This document shows positions 1-13,169 of a DNA stretch of 64,000 bases, piece after piece. The DNA is from Pogonophryne albipinna (Eukaryota; Chordata; Actinopteri; Perciformes; Artedidraconidae): the NCBI GenBank assembly GCA_028583405.1, contig CM053253.1, forward strand, positions 8,478,941 through 8,542,940. Reading direction: 5' to 3'. A program made the position numbers and the translations under genes. Below the pieces are notes generated by a model. It was not told the DNA's origin and searched no databases. It worked only from the letters and a program-made list of their open reading frames with translations. The stretch's first letter is position 1, and the number at the start of each line of letters is the position of its first letter.

Positions 1-3000
1 AGTTTGAGCATTTTTCCTGTGGAACTCCTCTCATCTCAGTTGCCGCTGAATTGTTTTGAGTGTGGTTGACACTTTTTATTTGATTTAGATGTTAAATGGG
101 GTGATGTGATTGTATTTTGGAGGAAAGGGAGTGAGAGGCAGAGTCCGTGCTTTTACATCTCTGTAATTCAGCAGTGCATCCCATCGCTGCTGGAAAACAG
201 CAGAAGGTTAGGAAGAATGCAGGGAATCACATTTGTATTGGCAAATACTTTACTATACTTACACTTTTTTTTCTTTTTTTTTTCAACATTTTGTGGTGGA
301 TTAAGTCAGTCATTAAGTAACTCATAGTTTCCACACTGTGTTAGGTCGCTTTCAATGACCTTAAAGGAATATAATGGTGTCTTCACATGTTTTACCTTAT
401 TTAATACAAATGATGAATTACTGCCTAACATTTTCCAGAGCATAAAAAAAGGTTTTATTATGATTTCCTCCCTTCCAGGCAGCCTGTGGTTTTAGTTCAT
501 TCCTATACAAATCAATTTGTAGAGAATTTTACGCAGACACATAATCCATCACAGTAAGCTTTTATTTTCAATGATTAGTCAGTTACAGTCTGATCAGGCT
601 GACAGGAAGCTCCATCATGTAACACAAGTTAGAAAAATCCACGGTTTCCTCCCCGTCCCAATGTTATTTGTAACTGCAAATTTAATTTAACATGCTTCTT
701 TTAGACTTCTGATGTCAGTGCTTCCCTGAATCCATGAATAACCTCCAAGAGCAATATGTCTTTCAACTATTTTAATAATAAAATAGCTTTCATGAAAATA
801 GTCAACAATGATTTCACTGTCATGGATTGAGGATCTCATTGGAGTTTTAAGTATGTTCATTTTCATGGTGTCTGTTTGTAAGACTCCTTAATGACTGTAG
901 AAATGTATAGAAACACACAGTATACTAAATTAAGCGATGCATTTGCTCCAAAATAATCAAAACGGAAAGAATTTCAAAAAGACAGTAATGGATACGTGGA
1001 AATGTGCTGCATGAATGTTGGGTTTTCCAAGCCTGCTGCTCTGGCTCATATGCATGAGGCACAGGTGAATCCCATACCACTAATAACATGGTGACTGCAG
1101 GTGAAGAGGGTCCAACTAGAATTAATGCATATCACCATAAAACTTCATATATACTGATATTATTCAATTAAGACACTTATTTGTATTATTTCTGCCACAT
1201 TTTAAGGAATTGAAATCCCTATGTGAAAACCTTCAGAATACAGACTGGAACGTTTGGGGTGTTTTAGGGCTATTTAAGTGGGGGTTGATTTTGGCTTGTC
1301 TCAGATTATTTAAAATGCAAATGAGGCATTCAACCTTTGGTGGATTTAGGAGAAAAGGGAAGATACAACCTATCGGAGTTGGTCAAATAAACAGCAAAAT
1401 GTGTTCTTTGGATGTTTTCTTTGCCTTTGCACTGGTCTGAATGAAAACATGTTTTGGAAGCGGACCAGAGCATGACAAATAAACAGTTTTGGGTTTTCTC
1501 CTTAATCTATGGAAGGCCTGGGACAAGCCATCCGTGACCAGACGTCACAACATAAAGTGTTCATGTGAGCCTCCTGGAATATGCTGTTCTCCATTCTGGG
1601 ATCAAAACATCAAATATGGAACAGTAACCACAACAAGCACTTGTAAAGGATAAATTAGCCTTTTAACTCTTTTGTTGCTTTGATGTAAATCAGATTTTTT
1701 TTTTATGGAAACATATAGTAGTTTTAAGTACAATCAGACATATTCCTGAAAGGAGAGAGACCCCCAAAAGAGGATGGGAAGAATATGTGAATGTTAAAGG
1801 GAAACAAGTGGAACATAATTGAGGAGAGAGGAGTCAACTTGGGACTGTTGGGGAAGATATATGTAGAGTGTGGACGTGACAGAGTGGTAGTGAACGAACT
1901 CAGAGCCTCCAGTTTAGTCGGCCACAGAAGTTGTGAAAGTATTCTGTGGTCGCTGCAGCTATTCAGAAAATGTTAAAGACGGAGGGAGGGGATAACTGAC
2001 TCAGTGTGTGTATGTATGTGCATGTGTAAGAGAGCGAGAGAGAAAGATGTATGTGCAGGCGTTAAGTTTAAGCATAGCCCGTATGTAATGTTAAACCCGA
2101 CTGGACCTGGTTTTACTGACATTTTACTTGATTATTAGTTCCTCAGAACCAAATGAACTTGTGCAGACCCCTAATAGAAACTGTCCTACCTTATTGGTGG
2201 AGGTTGTGAGGGCTCTTTACAGCTTGAGCAGGAAGACCCAAACATTACTGAGAAATGTAAAAGCATGATGTTTCTTCTGCAACAAAACAGACAAAAACAA
2301 TGTATTTTCTTCTTATTTTGATTCTTAATTACTTATATTAGATTTAATTTCATTTAGCTGACACTTTTACCTACAATAAGTGCAGTAAACTGAAGATAGA
2401 AGATCAAAACGACGACAAACAGGCAGGTGCATTCGCTTCAACTAAGCCAAAAGTTGCAACTGCTTGTGAATTAGTTTGAAGTGATATTAATAAAATAGTT
2501 TTAATGTTCGGTTTACTGGTAGGTTTTCAGTCTGCGACATACGCTGTGTAGACATTCAGCGTTCCTGATATAAACAGGGAGCAAGTTCCACCATTTTGAA
2601 GCAAGATAGAAAACAGATGATCATGATATGCTCAAAATAATGTGCTGGTTTTAGTTAAACAGCCTCTGATTTCATGTTACCTTTAAGCACCAGTAGCCTC
2701 GGTGTGGTCCTGCTTTTAGCAATAGGGGAAGCCACTGCAGCTGAGCCAAATCAATACAAATGTTTTAATGGAGTTTCCTCAGAATCGAGACTTTCTTTTC
2801 AATTTTCAAATTAGACAGGAATATTTTTTGGCAAATGTCCATAATTAGAGATTTGTGATTTTAGGTGGTCGAGCACTCATCAGCTAACACAAACAAGCAA
2901 TCAGAAAACAGCTGATGGTGCATTCTATGTGAAGGAAAACAAACAGAGAGACAAACAAAGGACACACAGGTCTACAGAACAAACAAACATACATCCCCTC

Positions 3001-3189
3001 GGTGTGTGCCTGTGTGTTGGTGTGTGTGTGTTAGTGTGGTCATCAACAATGTCCACACACACAGCCATGTCATATCCACTGCGTCCCACCATTGTCCGAC
3101 TGCACTTAGTTCATACACAATGTAAACACGTCGACACACGTGTACAACGTGCAGTGCTCACTTATGTACACAACAGATAGGAATCTATA

Positions 3190-3221
<32 letters not shown>

Positions 3222-3300
3222 TCTGGATGGAGGGCAGTTTCTGGGAATTGTGCTGCTGCCACAGTGGGGAGATGCAGAGAGCAGCAGGAGGGTGGAGATG

Positions 3301-3302
<2 letters not shown>

Positions 3303-3355
<53 letters not shown>
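3303..3355 (+). repeat. Microsatellite (GT)26
   Basis: 53-nt GT run, with a shorter GT run at 3189-3213 upstream. Confidence 0.95.
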
Positions 3356-4686
3356 CATTGTTTTCACTTGTTACATGGATAAAGATTAGAGCGCCTTTTC
3401 AACACTCAAAATCACCCACACACAGACACAAAGCCATGCATACACCCTGGTCTGACCTATATCCAACTTTGCATGCAAACACACACAAACACACACAGGC
3501 ACACACTCTCCCAGAATAATGAGGGCAGGCATGCTGAAAGAAGGACAAAGCCCTTTACTTTATGACTGTGTTGATGCAGAGTGACAGACACTCATTTACC
3601 TTAAAAAACCTCTTTTGCCCCGCTGGATGTCAACCTGTTGCATTGTCTTTTTAATTTGACCATAGAATGAAATGTACACAACAGCATCTACAGAACAATA
3701 CGGCTGAATAGAACCAAGACTTTGAGATCGAAAGATCACAATTGAATTAGGAAACAGTATTTGACAAAATAGTCTTAGATACTTTCTGTATGTTGAGACT
3801 GTTTTTGTCAACTTGGGTTTTACTTTTGGAACTCAAATCTTCATTTCTATTAGTTACAATACTCACCAAGGTACGAGCTAAGATCTTATCTACTATTTTT
3901 ACGATAATGTATAAAAGCATTATTATTGACATTAAGGTGGACTAACTTTCAGTTTTACCTCTACAGTATATGGTCATTTTGTCTGGTCAAAAAGCAAAGG
4001 TTAAAGTAATAGCATTAATGTTGGCTGCATCCTTTTTAGGTGAATGAGATACAGGGCCCTCGGTTTGTGCATACACACTTGCTAACTTGGACACTTAAAA
4101 CCCCCCTCCAATGAAAATACAGTTTTTTACTTTTTTAAATGTCCACATGGTGAACAGTTACATCTATTTTAGGGATTTATTTAATCGAAAACCTTCTAAA
4201 TATATGTAATTGTGACAACCAGAGATTGTTTTCAGGGGTATAACCATGCAAGGATTTAATCTGTATTGAGAAGAAGAGATTGTTTATTTTGACTTTTACA
4301 TACACCTGTTATTTGAAAATATCCGCTTTTAAAAATGGTATTTTCCTTTGGTAAGTACAATGTTGGGATGCCAATAGCAACCACATTAAAATCCAAGTGA
4401 TGAACTAAAGTTGTTCTTAGCTTGGACCACTTTTCAAAAACGCCAGAACAGTTTGACAAATTCCCTTTAACTTCATTATCAGAGTTTCTGCTGTTTTCCT
4501 GGCAACCTTGTGATCACTAAAACACTAACAGCGCTATCGATAGTCTCATTTCACTCTTGGCAAGAAAGCAAGCAGGAGTACTTCCAAGTATGTTGATACC
4601 TTTGGTTTGAGAAAAAAAAAAGAGACAGACTGACCGGCTGGCAGAGATTTAAACTCCCATGAGTCCTATTGAGAGGAAGTGTGTGT

Positions 4687-4702
4687 GGGGGGGGGGGGGG
4701 GG
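4687..4702 (+). repeat. G16 homopolymer with G-quadruplex potential
   Basis: Sixteen G followed by ATTAGGGGG. Long G runs are unstable and can form quadruplexes. Confidence 0.85.
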
Positions 4703-6180
4703 ATTAGGGGGACACAGGGACAGGAAGAAGAAGCAGGGAGCAAACACTTTCTCAGTTTCACACCACTGAAGAGCTGCTGCTATTCTTCTGTCTTTATTCC
4801 CTGAGGAGCGACAGCAAAACACACACGGTAAAACAATACAGGATGACACATGCACAACAAGAGTGACGACTAAGCTAAATAGGGTCGATAAATAAAGACA
4901 TGTCATTAGACAAATGTTCTTACATTTAGCAACACTGGCATTAAATTTAGATTTTTCCCTCCAAAATGTTTACTCATTATTGTTTGTTTCCTATCATGTA
5001 TGTTACCATACATCATCAGTTTCCCGTTTTAGAAGGACAATGCTAATGACACAGAGTCTTTCCGCTCTTATTTAACTCAGTCTCCTCGGATTAACCTCTT
5101 TATTGGACCATGTTGAAGGACTGGATTTACGTCCACTGTTGATTGTCAATGCCAAAGCAGGAAGTAGCGTGACGCTCATATAGAGCAGTGAAGGACACCA
5201 GCCGGGATGCCTCTTTCACCAACAGTTAGTGTTTGTTCCCATGACCTTATATCTACAATTAAAAGTACTCTAAAAAGAGGTTATACAAGGATTAAAAAAG
5301 TACAAAATACAAACAAAGTGTTCAATAAATGCAATAAGTAAGGCTAAAAACTGCATGCGGTGTGTCATTATGAGCACTCTGTGTGTGCTTAAGTGTGTAC
5401 TACGTATATGAGGGGTAGGGGGTGAGAGAAGGAAGCGTGTGGGAAGGCATTGGCCGCCCCACTCCCACACACACACACACATCGTAAAACACTCATAAAA
5501 CACACACACATTATGCGAGACACACACACGGTCCAGCAGCAGTCCAGCAAACTTCAGTCCTGCTGTGACCTGGCCAAGAGGAAATCTCACACACACACTC
5601 AATCAAACACTGTTCAAAGCTCCGTCTTTATTCATAAGGACAAATCATTTCACAATGAAACAATTGGAAGCAGAGCGAGGGAGCATGAGGGAGAGAGAGC
5701 CAAACTAAAAAGGGAAGAAAATGTCTGAAATATTTTATGTAGAAGTTAAGGGTTGGTGAGTATTTGACAGAAAGCACCATGCCGTGTCTACTTGAATGAA
5801 TACATACGTTTAACAATGTCATATTAAAAGGTGTATAGTGGCACAAAGTAGAAGGCCAACTGTTGTAAAACATGTATGGATTCTGATTAGATAAGACTGC
5901 AGGACAACAGGCAGCATTTATTTCTCTGGACATGTTAATTTGAGCTATTTTTACAACTGTACATACAAGCTGATACAATTAAATGGTCTGTTGAAGATTA
6001 AACCAGTAGTTTCCTCCCATGTTGGCTTGAAACCTCCTACAAAAAATTTCTGGTTGGGTTAGTTAGTTATTTAAAGTGAAGTTCCACCAAAGAGACATTT
6101 CTCCTAAAATATTCTCTGGTGGTTTGATTTAAATAATCGTAAGAGGCAAAAATAGCAAAGTTTAAAGAAAAGAGTTTTAA

Positions 6181-6974
6181 AGGTCCCATGTCATGGCCAT
6201 TTCTACCGATCATAATTCCATTGTTGAGTTCTACTAGAATAGATTTATATTGTGCAATTTTCCAAACTCACATTGGTTTCTCAAACAGCATCTCTGTAAA
6301 GTATGTGTATTCACTCTGTCCTAAACCTTGTTGGAGCTCCTGCCCCCCCTCCCTGTGAGCCCAGTGTGCTCTGATTGGTCGGGACGTTGCGAGGCTCGCT
6401 GCTCAATGAGCTGGCTTACTGGTGTGGTTTCCGGGTCGTCGATACAGCGGGACAGCACGAAACTCATCCTGAGCACACACAAACACTCACAGCCGAAGTA
6501 AAAACAATAAGTGTGGCTTGATATTGAGTAAGAAAAAGGTTTATAACGCTGTGAGAATCGGTCTGCGTAGAGCATTTCTCCGCGATCCCAACTCGTCTAT
6601 TACCAGCGTTCAGGGAGCTCTATGCAAGTCAATGGGACTCCCTGTTAGTTGAACATGTACGCTAAAGGTCCCCCCACTCCGTTTGATAGTGACGCCAAGG
6701 GATCCTGGTGTGTGAGGAGCTCCGTGGATTGGTCCATTTTGGTTTCTTCCAGGAACCGCATGATGTCATGCGGTTCCTGGAAGAAACAAATGAAAAAGAA
6801 TATCTCCAACGAGGCGTTCTGGGGCAGCATAGACAGGTCTTTTCTGTGTTAGAGTTTTACTCGCTACAGGGTGTACTTTGAGGGTCTTTGACTCTGCAGA
6901 CCGATTACATGCAGATAAACCTTCATAACACACAAGGGGACGGGTAATAACCAGAAAAGCATGACATGGGACCT
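6181..6974 (+). mobile_element. TTAA-flanked MITE, family A copy 1 (AGGTCCCATGTCATG termini)
   Basis: The element is bounded by TTAA at 6177-6180 and 6975-6978. Its ends read AGGTCCCATGTCATG and the reverse complement, about 15 bp of perfect TIR. A second copy lies at 40033-40702, and fragments lie at 26170-26205 and 29914-29950. The four loci share long stretches of interior sequence. It encodes nothing recognisable. TTAA duplication is known for piggyBac and Kolobok transposons; which one mobilised this family cannot be decided here. Confidence 0.8.
6742..6787. repeat. Perfect palindrome, 22-bp arms with 2-nt spacer
   Basis: Arms 6742-6763 and 6766-6787 are exact reverse complements, centred on TG at 6764-6765 (core CATGA-TG-TCATG). 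It lies inside MITE family A copy 1. The matching position in the copy at 40.5 kb is not palindromic, so it is peculiar to this copy. Confidence 0.85.
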
Positions 6975-6978
6975 TTAA

Positions 6979-8500
6979 AAAAATAAGTCATTCAACTCAT
7001 GACAACTCACATTTATCCCATGGCTCTGCCCCATGTTAAGAACCAACCAATTTAGGAACCCAATGACTAACGGTCCGATGACGATTTAGCCTCTTGGGGC
7101 AACAGCAAAAATGTTGGTACAGTAGCAGTGTAGGTAGCGGATATCTTGGCAAATACTTCCTTTTCGTTTCACCGGCCTTTGTTTACAGTTTGATAGCATT
7201 TCAGCCAATGCATTGACTCTTTTTGCTCTCAACATAGATGACCTGCATGCAACCAAAGCCCTCTCAAACATGATTGGTCATTACTTGTCAGACTGCAAAA
7301 GAAAGTCCAAAAGGCTTCCAGTAAAATCGTATTCCTTCGACAGATTTAGCATTCATGTGCAGATATATATGTATCTCTCTTTTAAGAAAAGAGGTTGACG
7401 TGTTGCATAGAAAGTATAATTACTAATATCTATTAGCAATTGTTCATGGGTTTTACTTACTATGCTGACACTCCATAGTGGATTAATTCTTAAAGAACTG
7501 AACTAACATTCATTCTTAATTCCTCACCAATGTCTTTTCTCTGATTCTTAGCTCACCACATGTTGGCGTCTCTGAAGGGTGGAGAATGATTGGAAGTTTG
7601 CCAAACCTGTACCACACAGGACAGACTTCATCATCATCACCTTGTTTCTTACTTCCTGTCTCCTGGTGTGGACGCCTGACTGGAATGCTGGCACTCGACT
7701 GGGAAACAAACAGACCCATAAAGGCATATATACACACTTAAACCAAACATTGAGGAAATATATATGTTGACATGATTAGATACACTTATGTATAAACAAA
7801 CATGCAACACAAGTTAGCTGTGATGTGACTAATGCTTTATCACAGGTACGTCGTTTTACATGAATTAATATTTAACATTTATCATTTTAGTCCTTGTGTT
7901 TTTGAACATGGAAAAGAAGATGCCACTCTCAAAAATAGACCCGGACAATATTGGAAGTGTTTTCTTTCTCAACATAGGAGACTTCAAATAATAAGGACTA
8001 GGTGCTTGATTTGGCAAAGGCGCTTCTGAACAATGAATAGTTCCATTCAATGTTGACTTTAGAGTCACTAATCCACATTATTCACTTTTCTAATCAGCAC
8101 TTCCTGCTGGCAGCGAAGACTCTATTCAGCTGTCAACGAGCTTAACACAATTCAGTTTTACAGCAACTACTGAAGACGGTATACTTGGCTGTAATGCAGT
8201 CCCATTTGACCATGATTTAACTATTCAACTTTAAAATGGAAACTGTACTTTTTTTACGTAAGACAGATATCTCACCCTTTCACAAATCTCTGGATAACCC
8301 ATTCGTCATAGGCATTTGAAATGACCAAATCTAAAATAGACATATTACTCACATCTAAAATGATTTAAAAAAAAACCTCTATTCCGATGAAGCTTCAGCA
8401 GACTCATTTACCATCAGAGAGGAAGAAGAAACCACCTCAACACAATACTTGGCATTCTTTCTGAAGGAAATAGGAATAGCTTCATCCATCCAACTAAGCG
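6979..8500. other. Non-coding stretch, nothing recognised
   Basis: Ordinary AT-rich sequence. Small open frames near 7086-7400, 7516-7770 and 7832-8068 overlap on opposite strands and look random. A single GCACTTCCTG at 8097-8106 resembles the motif of the array that follows. Confidence 0.4.
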
Positions 8501-8501
8501 A

Positions 8502-8800
8502 ACACTTCCTGTCTGAGGACATTACGAGCAGTGACTCGATAGAGCTATTGCATGGAGAAAGGACACTTCCTGGTGCATTGGGGTCAAAATGAACAGCTAC
8601 AGATGAAGGAGAGTGGGCACTTCCTGCCTCCGATGGTCAATAACCGAGACTCCAAAGATCCATTTAAAGTAGAGAAACACTTCCTGGCGTCAGAGGTGAC
8701 TTTGTATGAGTCCATAGCTCTCTAGAAGAGGACACTTCCTGACTTCACAGCTGCTGAGAAAGTTTCATTGATCCAATACACAAATAACTGACACTTCCTG
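8502..8800 (+). repeat. Six-copy array of an ETS-like 10-mer at about 57-bp period
   Basis: ACACTTCCTG (GCACTTCCTG in the third copy) occurs at 8502, 8563, 8617, 8677, 8732 and 8791, spaced 61, 54, 60, 55 and 59 bp. The sequence between copies is poorly conserved, so this is either a very old minisatellite with one constrained core or a homotypic binding cluster. CACTTCCTG is the complement of CAGGAAGTG, a strong ETS-family site. Spacings are not multiples of three, so a coding repeat is unlikely. Confidence 0.65.
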
Positions 8801-9073
8801 GATACAAAGCATGGATTCATAAAGACAACTGGATGCTGCGTTGGAGGCGGGGCATGTTTAATGAAAGTTGCTCAGTGGCGCATGAAACCAAAATGGCCTC
8901 ACTGTTGAGTACAAAAATACCTGTGTCTGGGTCCATAAAACATGCGCAATTGCTTTTTGCTTATGCACTGCCTCTCTTCCGCAGCTTCATGGGCGATCTT
9001 GGCTCAGTTAAATGAATATAAGACAATGGCAAAAAATGTCTTTCTGGGACTAATGACGTAACAAACTGACACT

Positions 9074-9613
9074 CAGAGGTGGGAAGCAGTAGAGTACAAA
9101 TACTTCGTTACTGTACTTAAGTAAAATGTTCTGGTATCAGTACTTTACTGATGACTTTTTACTTTGACTTCTTTAACACAAATACCTGAACTTTCTACTT
9201 CTTACATTTTCCAAACAGGCTGGTTACTTTAGTTTTAATCTGCGTTTGGTGGCGTGATCATTATTATTTAGAGCCAGTGCGTGCCTATTGATTTGAACAC
9301 GATCCGTGTATCCATCATTTCCTGGTCTTCTCTAAAGAAGAGGGTCCAATGAGAACTTTGTCATGTTGCCGTTGTTCAGCATCAAAACATTCATTAGCTA
9401 ACAACGACATTATTGTTCTATTAATATAAAGAAAGGTCAGTTACTCTTTAAAACAGATGGTAGTTATGGGTAATTTTTACTTAAGTATACATTTCGAAGC
9501 CCATACTTATTTGCTTTTACTTGAATAAAGAAGTTTAGTCAGTAGAGTATTTTTAAACATGAGTATCTGTTCTTCTACTTGAGTAAAGGATGTGGGTACT
9601 TTTGTCATCTCTG
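9074..9613 (+). mobile_element. Non-autonomous hAT-like MITE, family B copy 1
   Basis: The ends are CAGAGGTGGGAAG and, reverse-complemented, CAGAGATGACAAAAG. The 8-bp flank CTGACACT is exactly duplicated at 9066-9073 and 9614-9621, as hAT transposases make. The interior contains the teleost-typical ACTGTACTTAAGTAAAATG run. The same family is present in reverse orientation at 18595-19182. No coding capacity. Confidence 0.88.
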
Positions 9614-10199
9614 CTGACACTGAAGTTGAAGGACTGCCGTTTGGCTAAAATACAGACCAACAGCAATCATTCAGGGGATTATTTCGAAATTGAACATACT
9701 CACATGTCCAAACCTGTAGCACAGGTAGGGTCAAGGTAACAATATCTCAAAATTACACAAAGCAACACTGACTACCAACTGACTGGGGATTTGGGCTGCT
9801 TTATGCATGGTTTGTATTCTGTTTTTCCATAAGTGGGAACACTAAAATTGTGCCTATACCGTGTGAATTTGACAACTTACAATTTGACAAATTACTGCAG
9901 AATTGTACAAAAAGCTATAATAAACAATTACACTATTACTTCGTTTGCTGCATGTTTCGGAACATTACATTTGTTTGTGAATTTCCAATAGAAAACAAGT
10001 AGAGTTTCAGGAAGGTGCCTATCATTTATTTTCTAACGTAATTATTGTGAAATCATTACTTTCTCGCTAAATGACCATAATGCATCACCTCACTGACTGA
10101 CTTCCTCTTTCTCACAGCACGTATCTGTTTCATTTCCAGGAATTTGAATGATTCAATGTTGAATACACTTCAGTGGAAATGAAGGGTCTTTAGATTACA

Positions 10200-10565
10200 C
10201 TCTACAAAAACACGTTGTAAAGATAGGAGTAAAAAAAGGAAGCAAGAAGGAGTAGATGAAACACTGGACGATAGGACAAAATGATGTGAAGGATGGATAA
10301 AGACTATGAAAAGAAGTAGAGAAAAGTAAGACAAAACAGAAAGCGATCTGATGGAAGAAAAAGGTGGGGTTATATGAGAGGAAAGGAGGAAAGAAAAATA
10401 CAACATAAATACAAGTGAGGGAAGAACAAAGTTTTGAGGGGTAAGGAAGACAGAGAAAGGGAAGATGGAATATAAGACATTGAGAACAGGATGAAGGAAA
10501 TACAAAGGAGAGAGAGAGAGAGAGAGAACAGACTAAAGAGGAGAAAAAAGGAGATGGTAAAAGAA
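10200..10565. repeat. Purine-rich strand-asymmetric tract
   Basis: About 360 bp in which the plus strand is overwhelmingly A and G (AAGGAAGAAAGG-like, ending in a GA microsatellite at 10509-10528). The minus-strand open frames here (10170-10615) are Phe/Leu/Ser-rich artefacts of this composition. No function assigned. Confidence 0.6.
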
Positions 10566-10569
10566 AGTA

Positions 10570-10811
10570 ATAATGGATTACATTTTTTAATTAGAGCGCT
10601 TTTACAGGTGCTCAAAGCGCTTTACAATTACATATTACACATATTAGACATGTAAATGTCAATACTGTGGACATTACCCACAGGAGCAAATGCGGGTAGA
10701 GTGTCTTGCCCAAGGACACAACGGCCTGACGCAGTGGCGGCCGAGGCGGGTTTCGAACAGGATTTCACCAACGCCCCTTGATCTGATGATCAACGCTCTA
10801 ACCACTGCGCC
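10570..10811 (-). repeat. tRNA-derived SINE
   Basis: Read on the minus strand from 10811, the sequence starts GGCGCAGTGGTTAGAGCG (Pol III A-box region) and has TGTTCGAAACC (B-box) at about position 53, the spacing of a tRNA gene. The acceptor stem does not close well and the body continues for about 240 bp, so it is a SINE rather than a functional tRNA. The plus-strand phrase CTTGCCCAAGGACACAAC is a widespread teleost repeat string. Confidence 0.55.
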
Positions 10812-10859
10812 AAAACCGCAAAATAGAGCAATTAGAAGAGGAACAGAAACAACATGAGA

Positions 10860-12985
10860 AGTTGAAGTACAGCAAAGAGGTTAATACAATGTGAAATAAC
10901 ACAGAGGATGAGAGAAAGCATAATTGAATAACAGAGGAATGAAGGTAGAAGAAGAAAAGAGATGGAAGACGAAGAAGAAGATGCTGCTTTTGATCCTCAG
11001 CACTTGGATGAGTTTATTTTCTTCTTCTTCACATCTTTTTCTGACATGCTGCATACCTCAGTTTTCCAGGTCCTCTGAAGTAAACACACACACACGGACT
11101 GGCAGCTATCTCACCCAGCAGCTGTTGATGTCGCTGCCAGCTCTGCTCTGCAGCTCCTCAGCTGGAGGAGGTTCTTGGCTGAAGACATAAAGCAGCAAGA
11201 ATTCATGAGACCACACAAAAAAGTTTCTCCAATAACTATTTACTCGTCTGGAATGCGGAGAGGAGAGTCTGATTTAGATTTAGAGTAGGACCGCTACGGC
11301 AGGCTCTGTGGCGCTGCAGCTGAAAGGCACTGTTGGGATGTTTGTTTAGGAATGTGATCTGTATTATGACAAGTACGGGACACTTTCTTTTATATTTGCT
11401 CTTCGTTGCTACAAATCAACACAAGCAATTGAGACCATCAACTCATTTGGAATCAGTTTATTGGGGTGGTAAATCACCTAGGAAAGAGGGTAATCATTTT
11501 TTTCAGAGACTTCAATAACATTGGACTTCTTGTGATCAGTGGAGTCTCCCCCTAGTGGCCATTATAAGGAATGCAGGTTTAAAAAGCCACTTTCACATTG
11601 GGTTCCCTTTTTAGACCCGAAATAACCGCTTCCAAACAACCATAGAAATATTTTTTATATTCCACACGTTCTACTTGTAAAAATGTGGTGGCTATGTTAC
11701 CCACAATGCATGGTGCCAGTCCAAAGTTTGGTCAGATATTTGGGCGTGTTTTGCCAATATGGTTTTTAAAGCCTTGAGCCTCAAGAAGAGAAGGGTAATG
11801 AGTCACAGAGGTCTGTAAACTCACCTCTTTCTAACATCTCATCCCAAATTGAAGGGTTTAACATTTGTAGTCTCAAGACCAAACTGACTATCTAATATAG
11901 CTAAAATAAAAAAGTTACATTTGTTTTAGCAGAAATACTTTATATTTGTTCTTACCTATCCAATCCTACCCCAACAGATTCCACTGTTCAAGAGGTTTCC
12001 GTTGATAGCATAGTACCAGTTATCCCTTCAATAATGTTTCTTTATTTGTTTGACATAATAAAGTGATTATCTTTATTTATTAAACGTCTAATCCACTCGA
12101 TCAGATGTTATATTACATTTTATCTATTTTAAATTGCGTCCTTGTGTTGTTTAACTTGGGTTTGATGAAGACTTAGAAGATACAGATTTATTTTAATTGT
12201 AAAGATGTCAAGAGGGTTCAACGTTTTCAAATAAAGTAAAAAAAACGTCCCTGAACACTTAGGTCCGCCCATTGTACATGTTCAGTGATAAATTCACAGC
12301 TTCAGTCATTGGGCCGGCATTGGGTCCCATAATGGATTTATTATTACAAACTTTTCAGTTATTTCCAACTATCAAAATTCGAAATAACTGTCCACAGCCT
12401 TATTTGTACTTACTGACTAAACTGCAGTGAAATCACTTAGAGAAAACACTTGATGAAATAGCTTCCAAAAAAAAAAATGGTGTCTCTACAGCATTTGCTC
12501 TCTAATAAGAACATAAACTTACACACACATATTCACACATATAAACCAACTGCAAGCTGTCAACATTACTGCACCAAGTACAATATAACTTAGCAACACT
12601 GACATCTAGTGGGAGGAGACAGTGAGTGCATCAGGCTATTCATTCGGGGTTTTACTGGCAGCAACTGACCTTCATCCTGACAAGCAGTTAAATGAACAGG
12701 AGCGTTTTGATGCCAAACACCGTCAGTGTGATATACATCTGAATACAGATTTAATTTAATTATGATTATATAGTTAGAGCTCCATGATAATCATGTTTGT
12801 GATTAACCCATAGGGATCATGATGGATCATCTTCCCCTCCAAATTTCATCCAACAATATAGACTAGGTTATCATCATATGTTTTAATAATGAATGATAAA
12901 TGATAAATGAAGAGTCTACCTGAGGACATCGGATGCCCTTCCAGGAAGTCCCCTCTGGCTGCATGACTGCAGAGTCTCCTTTAAA
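10860..12985. other. Non-coding stretch upstream of tcea2
   Basis: No gene recognised. Sequence near 11540-11720 (CCCCCTAGTGGCCAT followed by a degenerate tail) resembles a common teleost interspersed repeat, but I could not fix its ends. The region just before 13000 becomes more GC-rich toward the tcea2 promoter. Confidence 0.4.
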
Positions 12986-13032
12986 GTTTTGGCAAAGTTA
13001 TCCAGGCTGAATTTGGGAGGAAAAAATATTAA

Positions 13033-13056
13033 ACTACAACTCCCAGCGTCCCACAG
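13033..13056 (+). promoter_or_regulatory. ZNF143/THAP11-type (SBS) promoter motif
   Basis: ACTACAACTCCCAGCG followed by TCCCACAG matches well the SBS element bound by ZNF143 (ACTACAANTCCCANNATGC) and common in TATA-less housekeeping promoters. It lies about 175 nt upstream of the tcea2 start codon, in a moderately CpG-rich patch. I see no TATA box at a fitting distance. It is likely part of the tcea2 core promoter or the start of the 5' leader. Confidence 0.6.
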
Positions 13057-13169
13057 TGACACACAACAACAAACGAGAGAGAGAGGCAGCAGCTGGGAGA
13101 GGAGACAGACAGACAGACTGCGTAAAGAGAAGCAAAGAGAGAGAAACTGGCAGAGTTTCTCGTCCATCG

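Larger units (their letters stand above)
1..6180. other. Non-coding flank upstream of tcea2, no gene seen
   Basis: AT-rich sequence with stops in all frames at short spacing. It holds two GT microsatellites (3189-3213, 3303-3355), a 16-base G run (4687-4702) and short CA tracts at 5465-5520. The open frames of 60-116 codons show no protein family signature, no Kozak/splice context and no codon bias. It could be intergenic DNA or an intron of a gene outside the window. Confidence 0.5.

Noticed and set aside
8502..8800. CRISPR-like array (short repeat with regular spacing)
   Set aside because: The repeat is only 10 bp, spacers are irregular, and the genome is a vertebrate.
10170..10615. Overlapping minus frames that look like membrane proteins
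   Set aside because: Complement of a GA-rich tract gives Leu/Phe/Ser runs by composition.
10745..10811. Functional tRNA gene on minus
   Set aside because: A and B boxes are present but the acceptor stem does not pair and the sequence runs into a repeat body, so it is a SINE head.
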